A DNA stretch of 35,183 bases from Anaerolineae bacterium (GTDB lineage: Bacteria; Chloroflexota; Anaerolineae; J102). Where the stretch lies: positions 1 through 35,183 of the forward strand of contig DRQW01000198.1 in assembly GCA_011371305.1 (NCBI GenBank), written 5' to 3'. The translations under genes and the position numbers were made by a program. Shown in pieces: positions 25,239 through 33,699 of the stretch; positions within the stretch are counted from its first letter, which is position 1; the number at the start of each line of letters is the position of its first letter. Below the pieces are notes generated by a model. It ran no database searches, had not been told where the DNA came from, and saw only the letters and a program-made list of their open reading frames with translations.

Positions 25239-26304
25239 GGCCATCTGGCCCCAACACCGCCCACATCCCGATGAACCCCTGCTGATGCGTTATGCGGGCA
25301 CGCTGGAGGGCGTGGAAGCGGACCTGGCGGCCCGTGCAGGGTTGGATTTCAGCCCCATTTCCGCCGGACAGATCCGCATCCGCAATCCCTTCAAACTAGC
25401 TCGTAATGCGTGGCGGATGGCCCGCGGTAGCCTGCAGGCCCACGAGCTCATGCGCGCCTGGCAGCCCGACGTGGTCTTCGTCACGGGCGGGTATGTGTGC
25501 GGCCCGGTGGTGTGGGCCGCGGCCCGCCATCATATCCCCATCCTGATCTATCTGCCCGATGTCACCCCCGGATTAGGCGTGCAACGCTTGGCCCGTCACG
25601 CCACCGCCATCGCTATTTCCTTTCCCGAGGTGGCAGAACACTTTCAGGGCTACAACGCCCGCATCCTCGATACCGGTTATCCCGTTCGACCTGAGCTGCG
25701 GCGACGCAGCATGACGAAAACACAAGCGCGGCTTACGTTTCACTTGTCCCCCCAACTCCCTACCCTCCTGGTGTTCGGAGGGTCGCGCGGGGCCAGGGCC
25801 ATCAACCAGGCTCTGGCCGCCGCGCTCCCCCACTTGCTGGCGACCATGCAGGTCATTCACATTAGTGGCACCCTGGACTTTGCGGCCGCGCAACGCCGGG
25901 CCGCGAGGCTAGGCCCCGAGCAAAAGCAACGCTACCGGTTGTTTGCCTATCTGCATGACGAGATGGTCGCTGCTCTGCACGCGGCCGATCTGGTCGTCGC
26001 CCGTGCAGGTGCTTCGACCCTAGGCGAGTTTCCCGCGCTGGGGCTCCCCGCCATTCTCGTCCCCCTCCCCATTTCGGGAGGGCACCAGCGCCATAACGCC
26101 CGCTATCTGGCGGACCGCGGTGCGGCTGTGATCATCGAAAACGACGCCATGCCCACCCAACTGCTGCCCACCATCCAGCACCTGATGAGCGATCCCCATC
26201 AGCTCGAAGCCATGGGCCGGGCCAGCGCGGCCTTGGCCCGGCCTCGCGCGGCAGAGACCATCGCTTCGGCCCTGATTCACCTGGCGACTACTTCCGCCCC
26301 ATAA
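25165..26304 (+). CDS. murG: UDP-GlcNAc:lipid I GlcNAc transferase MurG
   Basis: The 379-residue GT-B enzyme (GT28) makes lipid II on the inner face of the membrane. 'SGGGTGGHVYPILTV' at 6-20 is the lipid I-binding Gly loop with its His. The UDP-GlcNAc half shows 'VFGGSRGARAINQAL', 'VARAGASTLGEFPALGLPAILVPLP' and 'GGHQRHNARYL'. The acceptor motif that reads HEQN in most MurG proteins is 'YLPDVTPG' here (129-136), probably a lineage variant. The ATG lies inside ftsW. It ends 3 bp before the next gene. Confidence 0.93.
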   Translation: MRILFSGGGTGGHVYPILTVAAALEAIWPQHRPHPDEPLLMRYAGTLEGVEADLAARAGLDFSPISAGQIRIRNPFKLARNAWRMARGSLQAHELMRAWQPDVVFVTGGYVCGPVVWAAARHHIPILIYLPDVTPGLGVQRLARHATAIAISFPEVAEHFQGYNARILDTGYPVRPELRRRSMTKTQARLTFHLSPQLPTLLVFGGSRGARAINQALAAALPHLLATMQVIHISGTLDFAAAQRRAARLGPEQKQRYRLFAYLHDEMVAALHAADLVVARAGASTLGEFPALGLPAILVPLPISGGHQRHNARYLADRGAAVIIENDAMPTQLLPTIQHLMSDPHQLEAMGRASAALARPRAAETIASALIHLATTSAP

Positions 26305-26307
26305 ACC

Positions 26308-27030
26308 ATGAACGGCTCTACCCTGGCTGAACTCCAGTCCAACATTCTTTTTTGGATCATCATCGCCCTGTTTGCCTGGCAGGGCTATCAGCGCGGGTTG
26401 ATCGCGGAGCTGGTGAAGATGGGCTTCATCCTGATTGGTTTCTTCGTTGGCAACCGCGAAGTGCTGGGCAAGACCTTGATCAAAGCCCTCAATGGCTTCT
26501 GGCTCGCTTTGCAATTTCTTATCCACGGTGGCTTTGAAGCCATTGTCACGGGCAATTTCAATGCCGAAACCTTGAGTAAGATCTTCGAGGAAATCAATAA
26601 GCTGCCCCCCCTGATCCCCCCGGACAGGATGGAGATCGCCCTGTTTTTGGCGATGCTCTTCCTCATCGGCTTGGGATATCTCATTTCAAAGTTATTCAAA
26701 CCCCAATGGCCCGGCCTGGGCCTGGTCGCAGGGGCCCTCAATGGCTTCCTCCTCTCCTACATCTTCCTGCCCCTCCTGCCCGATGAATTGCCTTTCCAGC
26801 TCGAAGACCTTAGTCCTGCGGGCATCATCCAGCAGATCATCGCTTTCATCAGCTACCTGATCCAACTGTTTTTCAAGGTCCTTTCCGCCATCTTCCAGTT
26901 CCTGGTCGATATCTTCGGCCAATGGACGATCCCGATTCTGCTCCTGGCCATCGTCATCATCGTCCTCATCAGCCTGACGCCTTCGAAAAAGAAGCGCAGC
27001 AGTGGCACTAGCGAGGGAGGAGGAAGCTGA
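26308..27030 (+). CDS. CvpA-like membrane protein within the dcw cluster (first of two)
   Basis: The 240-residue protein has an N-terminal helix followed by 'YQRGLIAELVKMGFILIGFFVG', close to the CvpA (colicin V production) pattern 'RGfi.el..l.g...a'. It then has a long amphipathic stretch, a helix at about 110-128, and 'GLGLVAGALNGFLLSYIFLPLL', also CvpA-like ('G...G...G...'). A C-terminal helix and a basic-Gly tail 'KKKRSSGTSEGGGS' close it. Function in the cluster is unknown; CvpA proteins have been linked to envelope integrity. It starts 3 bp after murG and its stop is 1 nt from the next ATG, so the two are co-translated. Confidence 0.7.
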   Translation: MNGSTLAELQSNILFWIIIALFAWQGYQRGLIAELVKMGFILIGFFVGNREVLGKTLIKALNGFWLALQFLIHGGFEAIVTGNFNAETLSKIFEEINKLPPLIPPDRMEIALFLAMLFLIGLGYLISKLFKPQWPGLGLVAGALNGFLLSYIFLPLLPDELPFQLEDLSPAGIIQQIIAFISYLIQLFFKVLSAIFQFLVDIFGQWTIPILLLAIVIIVLISLTPSKKKRSSGTSEGGGS

Positions 27031-27031
27031 T

Positions 27032-27580
27032 ATGGGTCCATTCGAATATCTTTGGCTCACGGTCTTCGTTATCTTCGTCCTCATCGCGCTGGCGAGGAAA
27101 TATCCCAATGAACTAGGCACTACCACCATTATCTTTGTTATCCTATTTCTCATCACCTTTTTCGCCATTCCCAAACTCCCCGGGTTGATCAACGACATCT
27201 ACCGACGCATTTTCAATACCCCCATGCCCAAACGCCAGATGCAACATCTGCTGGCGTCCCTTTTCTCGCTCATATTCATTGCTGCGATCTTTTCCAGCTA
27301 TGCAGGCCGCACTTTTGCATTTCCGGGCAAGGCCGCGCCCGGCTGGCGAGGTACGTTCTACAGCCTGCTGGTAGGCATGATGAACGGTTACCTGATCGCG
27401 GGCACCCTATGGTACTTCCAGGATTTCTACGAATATCCTATTACCGATTTCAAATTATTGTATTTGCCCCTCACAGACCTGGGCGAAAAATTAGCCGCTT
27501 TTTTGCCTCCATACGTGGTCCCACCCATTTTCTGGGCCATTCTCGTCGCCATCATGCTGCTCTTCCGTGTACGCAAATAA
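27032..27580 (+). CDS. Membrane protein of unknown function within the dcw cluster (second of two)
   Basis: The 182-residue protein has two N-terminal helices (about 7-20 and 28-46), a basic loop with 'RRIFNTPMPKRQMQ', a third helix (about 55-70), 'WRGTFYSLLVGMMNGYLIAGTLWYF' and a C-terminal helix ending in 'FRVRK'. The 'G..NGYL' segment matches 'GALNGFLLSYIF' of the protein before it, so the two may be distant paralogues or partners. GGAGGAGG lies 8 nt before ATG 27032, inside the end of the upstream gene; an earlier in-frame start at 27002 is rejected. Confidence 0.7.
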   Translation: MGPFEYLWLTVFVIFVLIALARKYPNELGTTTIIFVILFLITFFAIPKLPGLINDIYRRIFNTPMPKRQMQHLLASLFSLIFIAAIFSSYAGRTFAFPGKAAPGWRGTFYSLLVGMMNGYLIAGTLWYFQDFYEYPITDFKLLYLPLTDLGEKLAAFLPPYVVPPIFWAILVAIMLLFRVRK

Positions 27581-27630
27581 TCCTCCCAAACAGCATTCAG
27601 CTGACCGCCAGCCAAAATCACAAGAAAAAA

Positions 27631-27697
27631 CACGGATAAAGAGACACGGATGGAATGGCAAAAATTTCTTATCCCTATCCGTGTCCTTTCTTCCGTG
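27631..27697. repeat. Palindromic ACACGGAT-type repeat before murC
   Basis: The left half has CACGGA (27631-27636) and GACACGGAT (27643-27651); the right half has ATCCGTGTC (27677-27685) and TCCGTG (27692-27697). Together they form a long imperfect inverted repeat of a kind that is common between genes in this phylum. A TATAAA (27699-27704) follows but no matching -35 box was found. Confidence 0.55.
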
Positions 27698-27759
27698 GTA
27701 TAAATGAACAAAATGCATGCTCATCGCACACAATTTGCTATTTTCAAAGTGACTCATCG

Positions 27760-29196
27760 ATGATGGCCTGGCAAACCATCTTCCAACGCCCATCGCACGA
27801 ACGCAATCGCCATCGCATCCATCTGGTTGGGATCGGTGGCACGGGCCTCGCGCCCATCGCCCGGGTGCTGTTACAGATGGGCTTTCGAGTCAGTGGCAGC
27901 GACCGGGAAGCTAATGAGCGTACGGATGCATTGCAACGGATGGGTGCGCGGACGTTTGTCGGTCATGCCGCCAGGCATTTGCTAGATGACACGCCACCGC
28001 ATCGCCCCGATCTCGTGCTGATCTCTTCTGCCGTGCCCGAAGAGAACCCCGAAGTGCAGCAAGCCCGGATGTGGGATATCCCTGTGATCAAACGCAAGGA
28101 GATCCTGGGACCGTTAACCGCGGGACGGGATGTAATCGCGGTCGCGGGCACCCACGGCAAAACGACCACCACCGGGCTGATCATTCACCTCCTCACCCGG
28201 GCGGGACGCAAGCCCGGATATATCGTCGGCAGTGAGCTCCCCGGCCTGGGGTTCAGTGACGCGGGCGACGAGCCGTTGTTCGTCATCGAAGCAGATGAGT
28301 ACGATCACATGTTTCTGGGGCTGACCCCCTGGCACTTGATCATCACCAACTTGGATTGGGATCATCCCGATCTGTTTCCTACCCACGAACATTATCTCGA
28401 CGCATTCAGACAACTCCTGGCCCGGACCCGAACCGATGGGAAAATCATCTATTATCGGGATGATCCCCTGCTGCGTACATGGGAGCGAGATGGTTTGTTG
28501 ACGGAAGGGCTCAGCTATGGCAGCTATTTAGGCGCCTATGCCCGAGCCGAAGACATCGACATGTCCCCTTCGGGCACGCGCTATCGGTTGGTGACCCCCA
28601 GCGGATCCTATCCTGTTCACCTGACCCTAGCCGGATTGCACAATGTGCTGAACAGCATGGCCGCACTTCTCGCCGTCACCCAGGCCGGACTCTCGTGGCA
28701 AGAAGCTATCCCCCACCTGACCAGTTACCGAGGCGCTGCCCGTCGCTTCGAGTTCAAAGGGGAAGCCGCGGGCGTCATCGTTATCGACGATTATGCCCAT
28801 CATCCTACCGAAGTACAAAGTACCCTCCTCGCTGCCCGAGCCGCTTATCCCCATCGGGAGATATGGGCAGTGTATCAGCCCCACACCTACAGCCGCACCC
28901 GCACCTTCCTCCACCGATTCAACGGCATCTTCAACCCGGCGGACCACGTCATTATTACAGGCATTTACGCGGCCCGGGAGCCAGTCGATCCCAGCATCAC
29001 CCCCGAGCTGGTGGCAGCCGCCAGCCACCATGAACGCGCTCTGGCTATCTCAGAACTGGACGCGGTGATCGACCACCTGGCACGATCGCTTCGTCCCAAC
29101 AGCCTGGTGATCATCTTGAGTGCGGGAACCGCGACGCGGATCGGTCCTGCCTTGCTGAAACGTCTGCGCGGCCAACCCACACCACTAAGTTCATGA
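27760..29196 (+). CDS. murC: UDP-MurNAc L-Ala ligase MurC
   Basis: The 478-residue enzyme adds the first amino acid of the stem peptide. It has 'HLVGIGGTGLAPIARVLL' (21-38), the ATP loop 'AGTHGKTTTTGL' (129-140), 'IEADEYDHMFLGL', 'TNLDWDHPDLF' and the C-terminal 'DDYAHHPTEVQSTL' with 'YQPHTYSRTRTF', which identifies MurC. The start ATG-ATG at 27760/27763 fits the family; an in-frame start at 27655 would lie in the repeat before it. No clear Shine-Dalgarno is visible. Confidence 0.95.
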   Translation: MMAWQTIFQRPSHERNRHRIHLVGIGGTGLAPIARVLLQMGFRVSGSDREANERTDALQRMGARTFVGHAARHLLDDTPPHRPDLVLISSAVPEENPEVQQARMWDIPVIKRKEILGPLTAGRDVIAVAGTHGKTTTTGLIIHLLTRAGRKPGYIVGSELPGLGFSDAGDEPLFVIEADEYDHMFLGLTPWHLIITNLDWDHPDLFPTHEHYLDAFRQLLARTRTDGKIIYYRDDPLLRTWERDGLLTEGLSYGSYLGAYARAEDIDMSPSGTRYRLVTPSGSYPVHLTLAGLHNVLNSMAALLAVTQAGLSWQEAIPHLTSYRGAARRFEFKGEAAGVIVIDDYAHHPTEVQSTLLAARAAYPHREIWAVYQPHTYSRTRTFLHRFNGIFNPADHVIITGIYAAREPVDPSITPELVAAASHHERALAISELDAVIDHLARSLRPNSLVIILSAGTATRIGPALLKRLRGQPTPLSS

Positions 29197-29251
29197 GCAC
29201 GCTGATACCCGTCGATTCACGCCGGAATTTTCTGAGCTCCCCTTCCCATTC

Positions 29252-30322
29252 ATGTCCCATCCTCACCTTACCCTCGTGTCTACCCCCCCTCCTGCGCCCT
29301 CACCTGATCTCCTCGCGCGCCTGGATGCACTGAGTCGAGGCGGATTGCGGCGCCGCGTGGCCCTGGCCCCTTATACCAGCTTCCGCATCGGCGGGCCCGC
29401 GGATTATCTCGCGGTGCTCACTCGTATCGACGATTTGATCCAGGCCCTGAGCCTGCTGCAAGAAGCCCAAACGCCCTACATGATCCTGGGCGGCGGCTCC
29501 AACATTTTGGTGAGCGACGCAGGTATACGCGGGATCGTGCTGCTCAATCAGTGCAAAGGCGTGGTCTGGCCCGAAGCCTCGACCGTGGGACCTGCGGAGG
29601 TCACCGTAGAAACCGGTGCGCCTTTGGCTGGCTTCGCCCGGGAAGCCATCAAACGCGGCTGGGCGGGCCTGAGCTGGGCGGTTAGCATTCCCGGCACGCT
29701 AGGGGGTGCGCTGGTGGGCAATGCGGGCGCGCATGGCCAAGACCTGGCCAGTGTGTTCATCCATGCCCGGATATGGCACCAGGGACGGGTCGAGATGTGG
29801 GACGCGGCGAGGATGGCCTTTGCGTATCGCCGCAGTCGGCTGAAAACCCTGACTGCCAGCACCTCCCATCCCCCTGTGGCCCTCACCGTGACCCTGCGCC
29901 TGCATCCAGATGTGGATGGGCGGGCTGCGGAGGAAGCAGCCCGGTTTATCGACCATCGCCGCCGCACCCAACCCACCGATAAAAGCGCGGGTTCCATCTT
30001 CAAAAACCCGCCCGGCGATTACGCGGGCAGGCTCATCGACGCTGCAGGGCTGAAAGGCCGTTGCGTGGGCGCGGCCTGCATCAGCCGCAAACATGCCAAC
30101 TTCATTGTGAACCAAGGTCAGGCCACCGCCGCGGAGGTGTTGGCCCTCATGTCCCTGGCACGGGAGGAAGTTCAACGCCAGTTCGGTATCCTGTTGGAGC
30201 CGGAAATCCTCTTCGTTGGCGATTGGTCGGGACATGAAGACACGCTTTCCTCATGGATGCCTGCAGCAATGGCCAGCTCACCGCAGCGCGCTAAAGCACA
30301 AGGGAGCAAGATGAAAGACTAA
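29252..30322 (+). CDS. murB: UDP-N-acetylenolpyruvoylglucosamine reductase MurB
   Basis: The 356-residue FAD enzyme completes UDP-MurNAc from the enolpyruvyl precursor. It shows 'APYTSFRIGGPADYL', 'LGGGSNILVSDAGIRGIVL', 'SIPGTLGGALVGNAGAHG', 'FAYRRSRLK', the proton-donor Ser in 'SAGSIFKNP', 'KHANFIVNQG' and the C-terminal Glu in 'LLEPEILFVG'. The form without the extra type I loop suggests a type II MurB. About 30 residues follow the usual end and look unstructured. It starts 55 bp after murC. Confidence 0.95.
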   Translation: MSHPHLTLVSTPPPAPSPDLLARLDALSRGGLRRRVALAPYTSFRIGGPADYLAVLTRIDDLIQALSLLQEAQTPYMILGGGSNILVSDAGIRGIVLLNQCKGVVWPEASTVGPAEVTVETGAPLAGFAREAIKRGWAGLSWAVSIPGTLGGALVGNAGAHGQDLASVFIHARIWHQGRVEMWDAARMAFAYRRSRLKTLTASTSHPPVALTVTLRLHPDVDGRAAEEAARFIDHRRRTQPTDKSAGSIFKNPPGDYAGRLIDAAGLKGRCVGAACISRKHANFIVNQGQATAAEVLALMSLAREEVQRQFGILLEPEILFVGDWSGHEDTLSSWMPAAMASSPQRAKAQGSKMKD

Positions 30323-30374
30323 AGTTCCTGCGCCAATCGGCGTTAGTTACGAAGTATCAGTGAACATCTGCGTG

Positions 30375-30413
30375 CCCATTTTCGTTCGCATCGGCGGACC
30401 GTGGCTCGGTCCG
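30375..30413 (+). repeat. Short relative of the dispersed repeat core, with hairpin, before ddl
   Basis: ATTTTCGTTCGCATCGGCG (30378-30396) matches the core of the 10.2-kb element with one change. It is followed by CGGACC/GGTCCG (30395-30400/30408-30413) with a 7-nt loop. The other 60 or so bases of the 137-bp murB-ddl gap show no feature. Confidence 0.55.
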
Positions 30414-30459
30414 GCTTATTTCCAATCCCACATGTTGCATCCTGAATCCATCACCAGCC

Positions 30460-31542
30460 ATGACTTCGAAAAAAACCACTGTTGGACTGATCTTCGGCGG
30501 TCAATCGGGCGAACATGATGTGAGCCTGATGAGCGTGCAATCGGTGATTGCCGCGCTGGACCCGGACCGCTATGAGGGCAAACTCTTTGGCATCGACAAG
30601 CAAGGCCGCTGGATGTTCGATCATCCTTTGGAGCGACTGCTGGAAGGGGAAAACGCGCCACCGGACGCACCTCGCTGGCCCTCCCCCGAACAGATCGCGT
30701 CCGTCGATATCTTTTTCCCCGTGCTTCATGGGCCAAACGGGGAGGACGGCGTGATCCAGGGGTTCTTTGAAATGGCCGATGTCCCCTACGTGGGGAACGG
30801 TGTCCTTGCCTCGGCTGTGGCCATGGATAAAGCCTTGGCCAAAAAGGTATTCCAAGCGCATGGTTTGCCCCAGACCCCTTGGGAAACGGTTTCGCGTGCC
30901 CAATTGGAGCACGCGCCCGACTATGTACTGGCCCGTCTGGAAAGCTCGCTGGACTATCCGATGTTCACCAAGCCTGCCAACCTGGGCTCCAGTGTGGGCG
31001 TTCGGAAGGCAACCAACCGTTCCGAACTGTTGGCTGGTCTGCGCGAAGCAGCCGAATATGATATAATCGTTGTTGTGGAAGAAGCTGTACCGTATGCACG
31101 GGAGATCGAAGTCTCGATCTTGGGGAATGAACATCCCAAGGCGTCCGTACCGGGTGAGATCATCCCCAGCAACGAATTTTACGATTACGAGGCCAAATAC
31201 CTCAGCGGCGCCAGCGAAGAACGCATCCCCGCGCCTATTTCTCCCCAGCTCACCGCACGGGTTCAGGAACTGGCCATCGCCGCGTTCAAAGCCATCCATG
31301 GCAGTGGCCTGGCTCGCGTGGATTTCTTGCTGAATGACGCCACGGGCGAATTATTCCTCAACGAGGTCAACACAATGCCCGGATTCACGCGCATCAGCAT
31401 GTATCCGAAACTATGGGCAGCCAGCGGCCTGAGTTATCCTGAACTCATTCATCAGCTCATCCAATTGGGATTTCAACGTCACCGCCAGAAACACGCCCTC
31501 CGCACCACCTATTCTCCCCCGAACCCTTCCCCCACCCCATGA
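30460..31542 (+). CDS. ddl: D-alanine-D-alanine ligase
   Basis: The 360-residue ATP-grasp enzyme makes the D-Ala-D-Ala dipeptide used by MurF. It has 'GGQSGEHDVSLMS' at the N-terminus, 'FPVLHGPNGEDGVIQGFFE', 'YVGNGVLASAVAMDKALAK', 'FTKPANLGSSVGVRKA', 'FYDYEAKYL' and 'LNEVNTMPGFTRISMYPKL'. The Tyr in 'FYDYEAKY' marks a true D-Ala-D-Ala ligase rather than a D-Ala-D-Lac vancomycin-resistance enzyme. The last 20 residues are Pro-rich and outside the domain. It overlaps ftsQ by 4 nt. Confidence 0.95.
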   Translation: MTSKKTTVGLIFGGQSGEHDVSLMSVQSVIAALDPDRYEGKLFGIDKQGRWMFDHPLERLLEGENAPPDAPRWPSPEQIASVDIFFPVLHGPNGEDGVIQGFFEMADVPYVGNGVLASAVAMDKALAKKVFQAHGLPQTPWETVSRAQLEHAPDYVLARLESSLDYPMFTKPANLGSSVGVRKATNRSELLAGLREAAEYDIIVVVEEAVPYAREIEVSILGNEHPKASVPGEIIPSNEFYDYEAKYLSGASEERIPAPISPQLTARVQELAIAAFKAIHGSGLARVDFLLNDATGELFLNEVNTMPGFTRISMYPKLWAASGLSYPELIHQLIQLGFQRHRQKHALRTTYSPPNPSPTP

Positions 31543-32390
31543 CGCGACGGACTGTACGCCACCGCAAATCCAAACGATTTCAAGCGCCCAGCATTTCTGC
31601 GCTCCTTCCCGGCACACTAAGCCAAGCCCGTTCCGGCAAAAAGCGCCCACGCAGCAACGCGCGAAAACGAAAAAAGCCGGATGTATGGTCGAAAATCGTG
31701 GCCCGATGGGGCTTTTCCCATTACGTTGCCCTGTTATTGGCGCTTATGGGGCTGGTGGGATTGTTCTTGCTCTTCACCGATACCCGATTCACCATCGAAA
31801 CCCCCACGGTCTTAGGCAACAGCTACGTGGATACCGCGGAAGTTATCCGCTATGCGGATGTGGAGCGGGCCAACATCTTTCTCGTCCACGATGACGAGAT
31901 CGTCCGCCGCCTGTCGTTGCTGCCCCAGGTGAAAGAAGCTCGCGTTCGCCTTGGCCTGCCCAATCGGTTGGTCATCGAAGTCAGTGAACGACAGCCCTCC
32001 TTGAACTATGTACGGACGGGGGAGACCTTTTGGGTGGACGAAGAGGGGCATCTTTTCCCTGCCAACGAATTTCGGGTTGATTTACCCGTGCTGCTGGATG
32101 ACGATGGCACGGCCTCGCCAGATGGCAAACATATCGATGCGGCCTTAAGCCAGGCTGTGCTTTTCCTGGCAGCCACCATGCCTGAAATCGCGGAATTTTA
32201 CTATCGCAGCGATTATGGGCTCTATTTCATCAGCCCGGAAAAATGGCGTGTCTATTTGGGCGACGCCGAGAACATGGAAGGCAAGCTGCGGAAATGGGAA
32301 CAAATTCGCCGCCAACTGTTGCAGGAAAGACGCGCTGTCGAGATCGTTGACCTGCGTTTTGACAATGTTTATGTAACATACAAAAGGTAG
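31539..32390 (+). CDS. ftsQ: Cell division protein FtsQ/DivIB
   Basis: The 283-residue bitopic protein has a very basic cytosolic tail (about 1-58), one helix (about 61-80) and a POTRA domain (about 82-155: 'FTIETPTVLGNSYVDTAEVIRYADV', 'LPQVKEARVRLGLPNRLVIEVSERQP'), then the FtsQ beta domain ('FWVDEEGHLFPA', 'LPVLLDDDG', 'VEIVDLRFDNVYVTYK'). It links FtsL and FtsI/FtsW to the divisome. The start overlaps the ddl stop (ATGA). Confidence 0.92.
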   Translation: MTRRTVRHRKSKRFQAPSISALLPGTLSQARSGKKRPRSNARKRKKPDVWSKIVARWGFSHYVALLLALMGLVGLFLLFTDTRFTIETPTVLGNSYVDTAEVIRYADVERANIFLVHDDEIVRRLSLLPQVKEARVRLGLPNRLVIEVSERQPSLNYVRTGETFWVDEEGHLFPANEFRVDLPVLLDDDGTASPDGKHIDAALSQAVLFLAATMPEIAEFYYRSDYGLYFISPEKWRVYLGDAENMEGKLRKWEQIRRQLLQERRAVEIVDLRFDNVYVTYKR

Positions 32391-32396
32391 TTCATC

Positions 32397-33617
32397 GTGT
32401 CGGAACTTATCACCGCCATCGACGTTGGCACCACAAAGATCTGCGCGTTCATTGCGGAACGTACCGATGAAAATACCATCCACCTGCTGGGTTCTGGCTG
32501 CAAACGCAGCCGCGGGCTTCGGCGCGGGGTCGTAGTGAACATCGCCGCCGCCACCGAGGCCATCGCGGACGCCGTTGAATCCGCGGAGGAAGAGGCTGGC
32601 GTCACCATCGAAGAAGCCCATGTGGGCATTGTGGGGGGGCATATCAGCTTCGAGAGCAGTCGCGCGGCCATCACCATCCCCCGAAATCGCCCTATTGACT
32701 GGCCTGCGGTAAACCGGGTGTTGGCCGAAGCCCAGGCTATCCCCATCACCGCGGACCGAGACATCATCCACGTCATCGCCCGCACGTTCACCATCGACGG
32801 GCAGGAAGGTGTGCAGGAACCTATTGGGATGCATGGCCGCCGCCTGGAAGTAGATGCTTACATCGTCACCGGGGCTCGCACAGCCATCAACAATCTGAAA
32901 AAGTGCGTGGAAAACAACGGCATTGTGGTCAAAAGCCTGGTGCTTGAGCCGCTGGCCAGTGGCGACGCAGTGCTATCTACCGAAGAAAAGGAAGCGGGCG
33001 TGGCCGTGGTGGATATCGGTGGGGGCACCACCGATATCGCCATCTATCTCAACGGTACGGTGTGGCATACCACCATCCTCCAAATCGGTGGCAACCATTT
33101 CACCAAGGACTTGGCCACCATCTTGCACACCCCCTATCCTATTGCGGAAAAACTGAAAATTCGTCACGGCCATGCTTTGCCCGAATACATTCCCGATAAC
33201 GAGACCGTGAACGCGCCTGGCTTCGGAGGCAAACCCAACCAGATTTACTCCCGCCAATACATCGCCGAAATCCTGAGCGCCCGTGCCGAGGAATTGCTGA
33301 TCTTCATCCAGCGCGAGATCACCCGTTCCGGGTATGGGGATCTGCTCTCGGCCGGACTGGTGCTGACAGGCGGGGGTGCGCGGCTGCCTGGCCTCGACAT
33401 CTTGGGGCAAGAATTGCTGGGGGTGCCCGTCCGCATCGGCTCCCCCGCGCCTCTGGGCGACATCCCCAGACACCTGCTCACTCCCGAAAACGCCTGCGGC
33501 GTCGGCCTCCTGTTGCAAGCCACTCAGGAAAACCTGTATGAGACCAAACCGGTTTCCTCGGGCGCATCCTTTTCCGCCAAGCTAGCCCAATGGATGCGCA
33601 ATCTCTTACCTGGCTGA
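32397..33617 (+). CDS. ftsA: Cell division ATPase FtsA
   Basis: The 406-residue actin-like protein anchors FtsZ to the membrane. Phosphate loop 1 is 'AIDVGTTKICAFIAE' (7-21), phosphate 2 is 'AVVDIGGGTTDIAIY', and the adenosine motif is 'GLVLTGGGARLPGLD'. The C-terminal amphipathic helix 'FSAKLAQWMRNLLPG' is the membrane-targeting sequence. The start is GTG, 6 bp after ftsQ. Confidence 0.95.
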   Translation: MSELITAIDVGTTKICAFIAERTDENTIHLLGSGCKRSRGLRRGVVVNIAAATEAIADAVESAEEEAGVTIEEAHVGIVGGHISFESSRAAITIPRNRPIDWPAVNRVLAEAQAIPITADRDIIHVIARTFTIDGQEGVQEPIGMHGRRLEVDAYIVTGARTAINNLKKCVENNGIVVKSLVLEPLASGDAVLSTEEKEAGVAVVDIGGGTTDIAIYLNGTVWHTTILQIGGNHFTKDLATILHTPYPIAEKLKIRHGHALPEYIPDNETVNAPGFGGKPNQIYSRQYIAEILSARAEELLIFIQREITRSGYGDLLSAGLVLTGGGARLPGLDILGQELLGVPVRIGSPAPLGDIPRHLLTPENACGVGLLLQATQENLYETKPVSSGASFSAKLAQWMRNLLPG

Positions 33618-33626
33618 TAGGCATTT

Positions 33627-33654
33627 TGGACATTTCTAGCACATCAGTTATGAT
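33627..33654 (+). promoter_or_regulatory. Possible ftsZ promoter
   Basis: TGGACA (33627-33632) and TATGAT (33649-33654) are 16 bp apart in the 82-bp ftsA-ftsZ gap. This would give ftsZ extra expression independent of the mraZ promoter. Confidence 0.4.
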
Positions 33655-33699
33655 TGAGTATCCAGCTCATTGTATTGAACTATTTCGGAGGAAGGCTCG

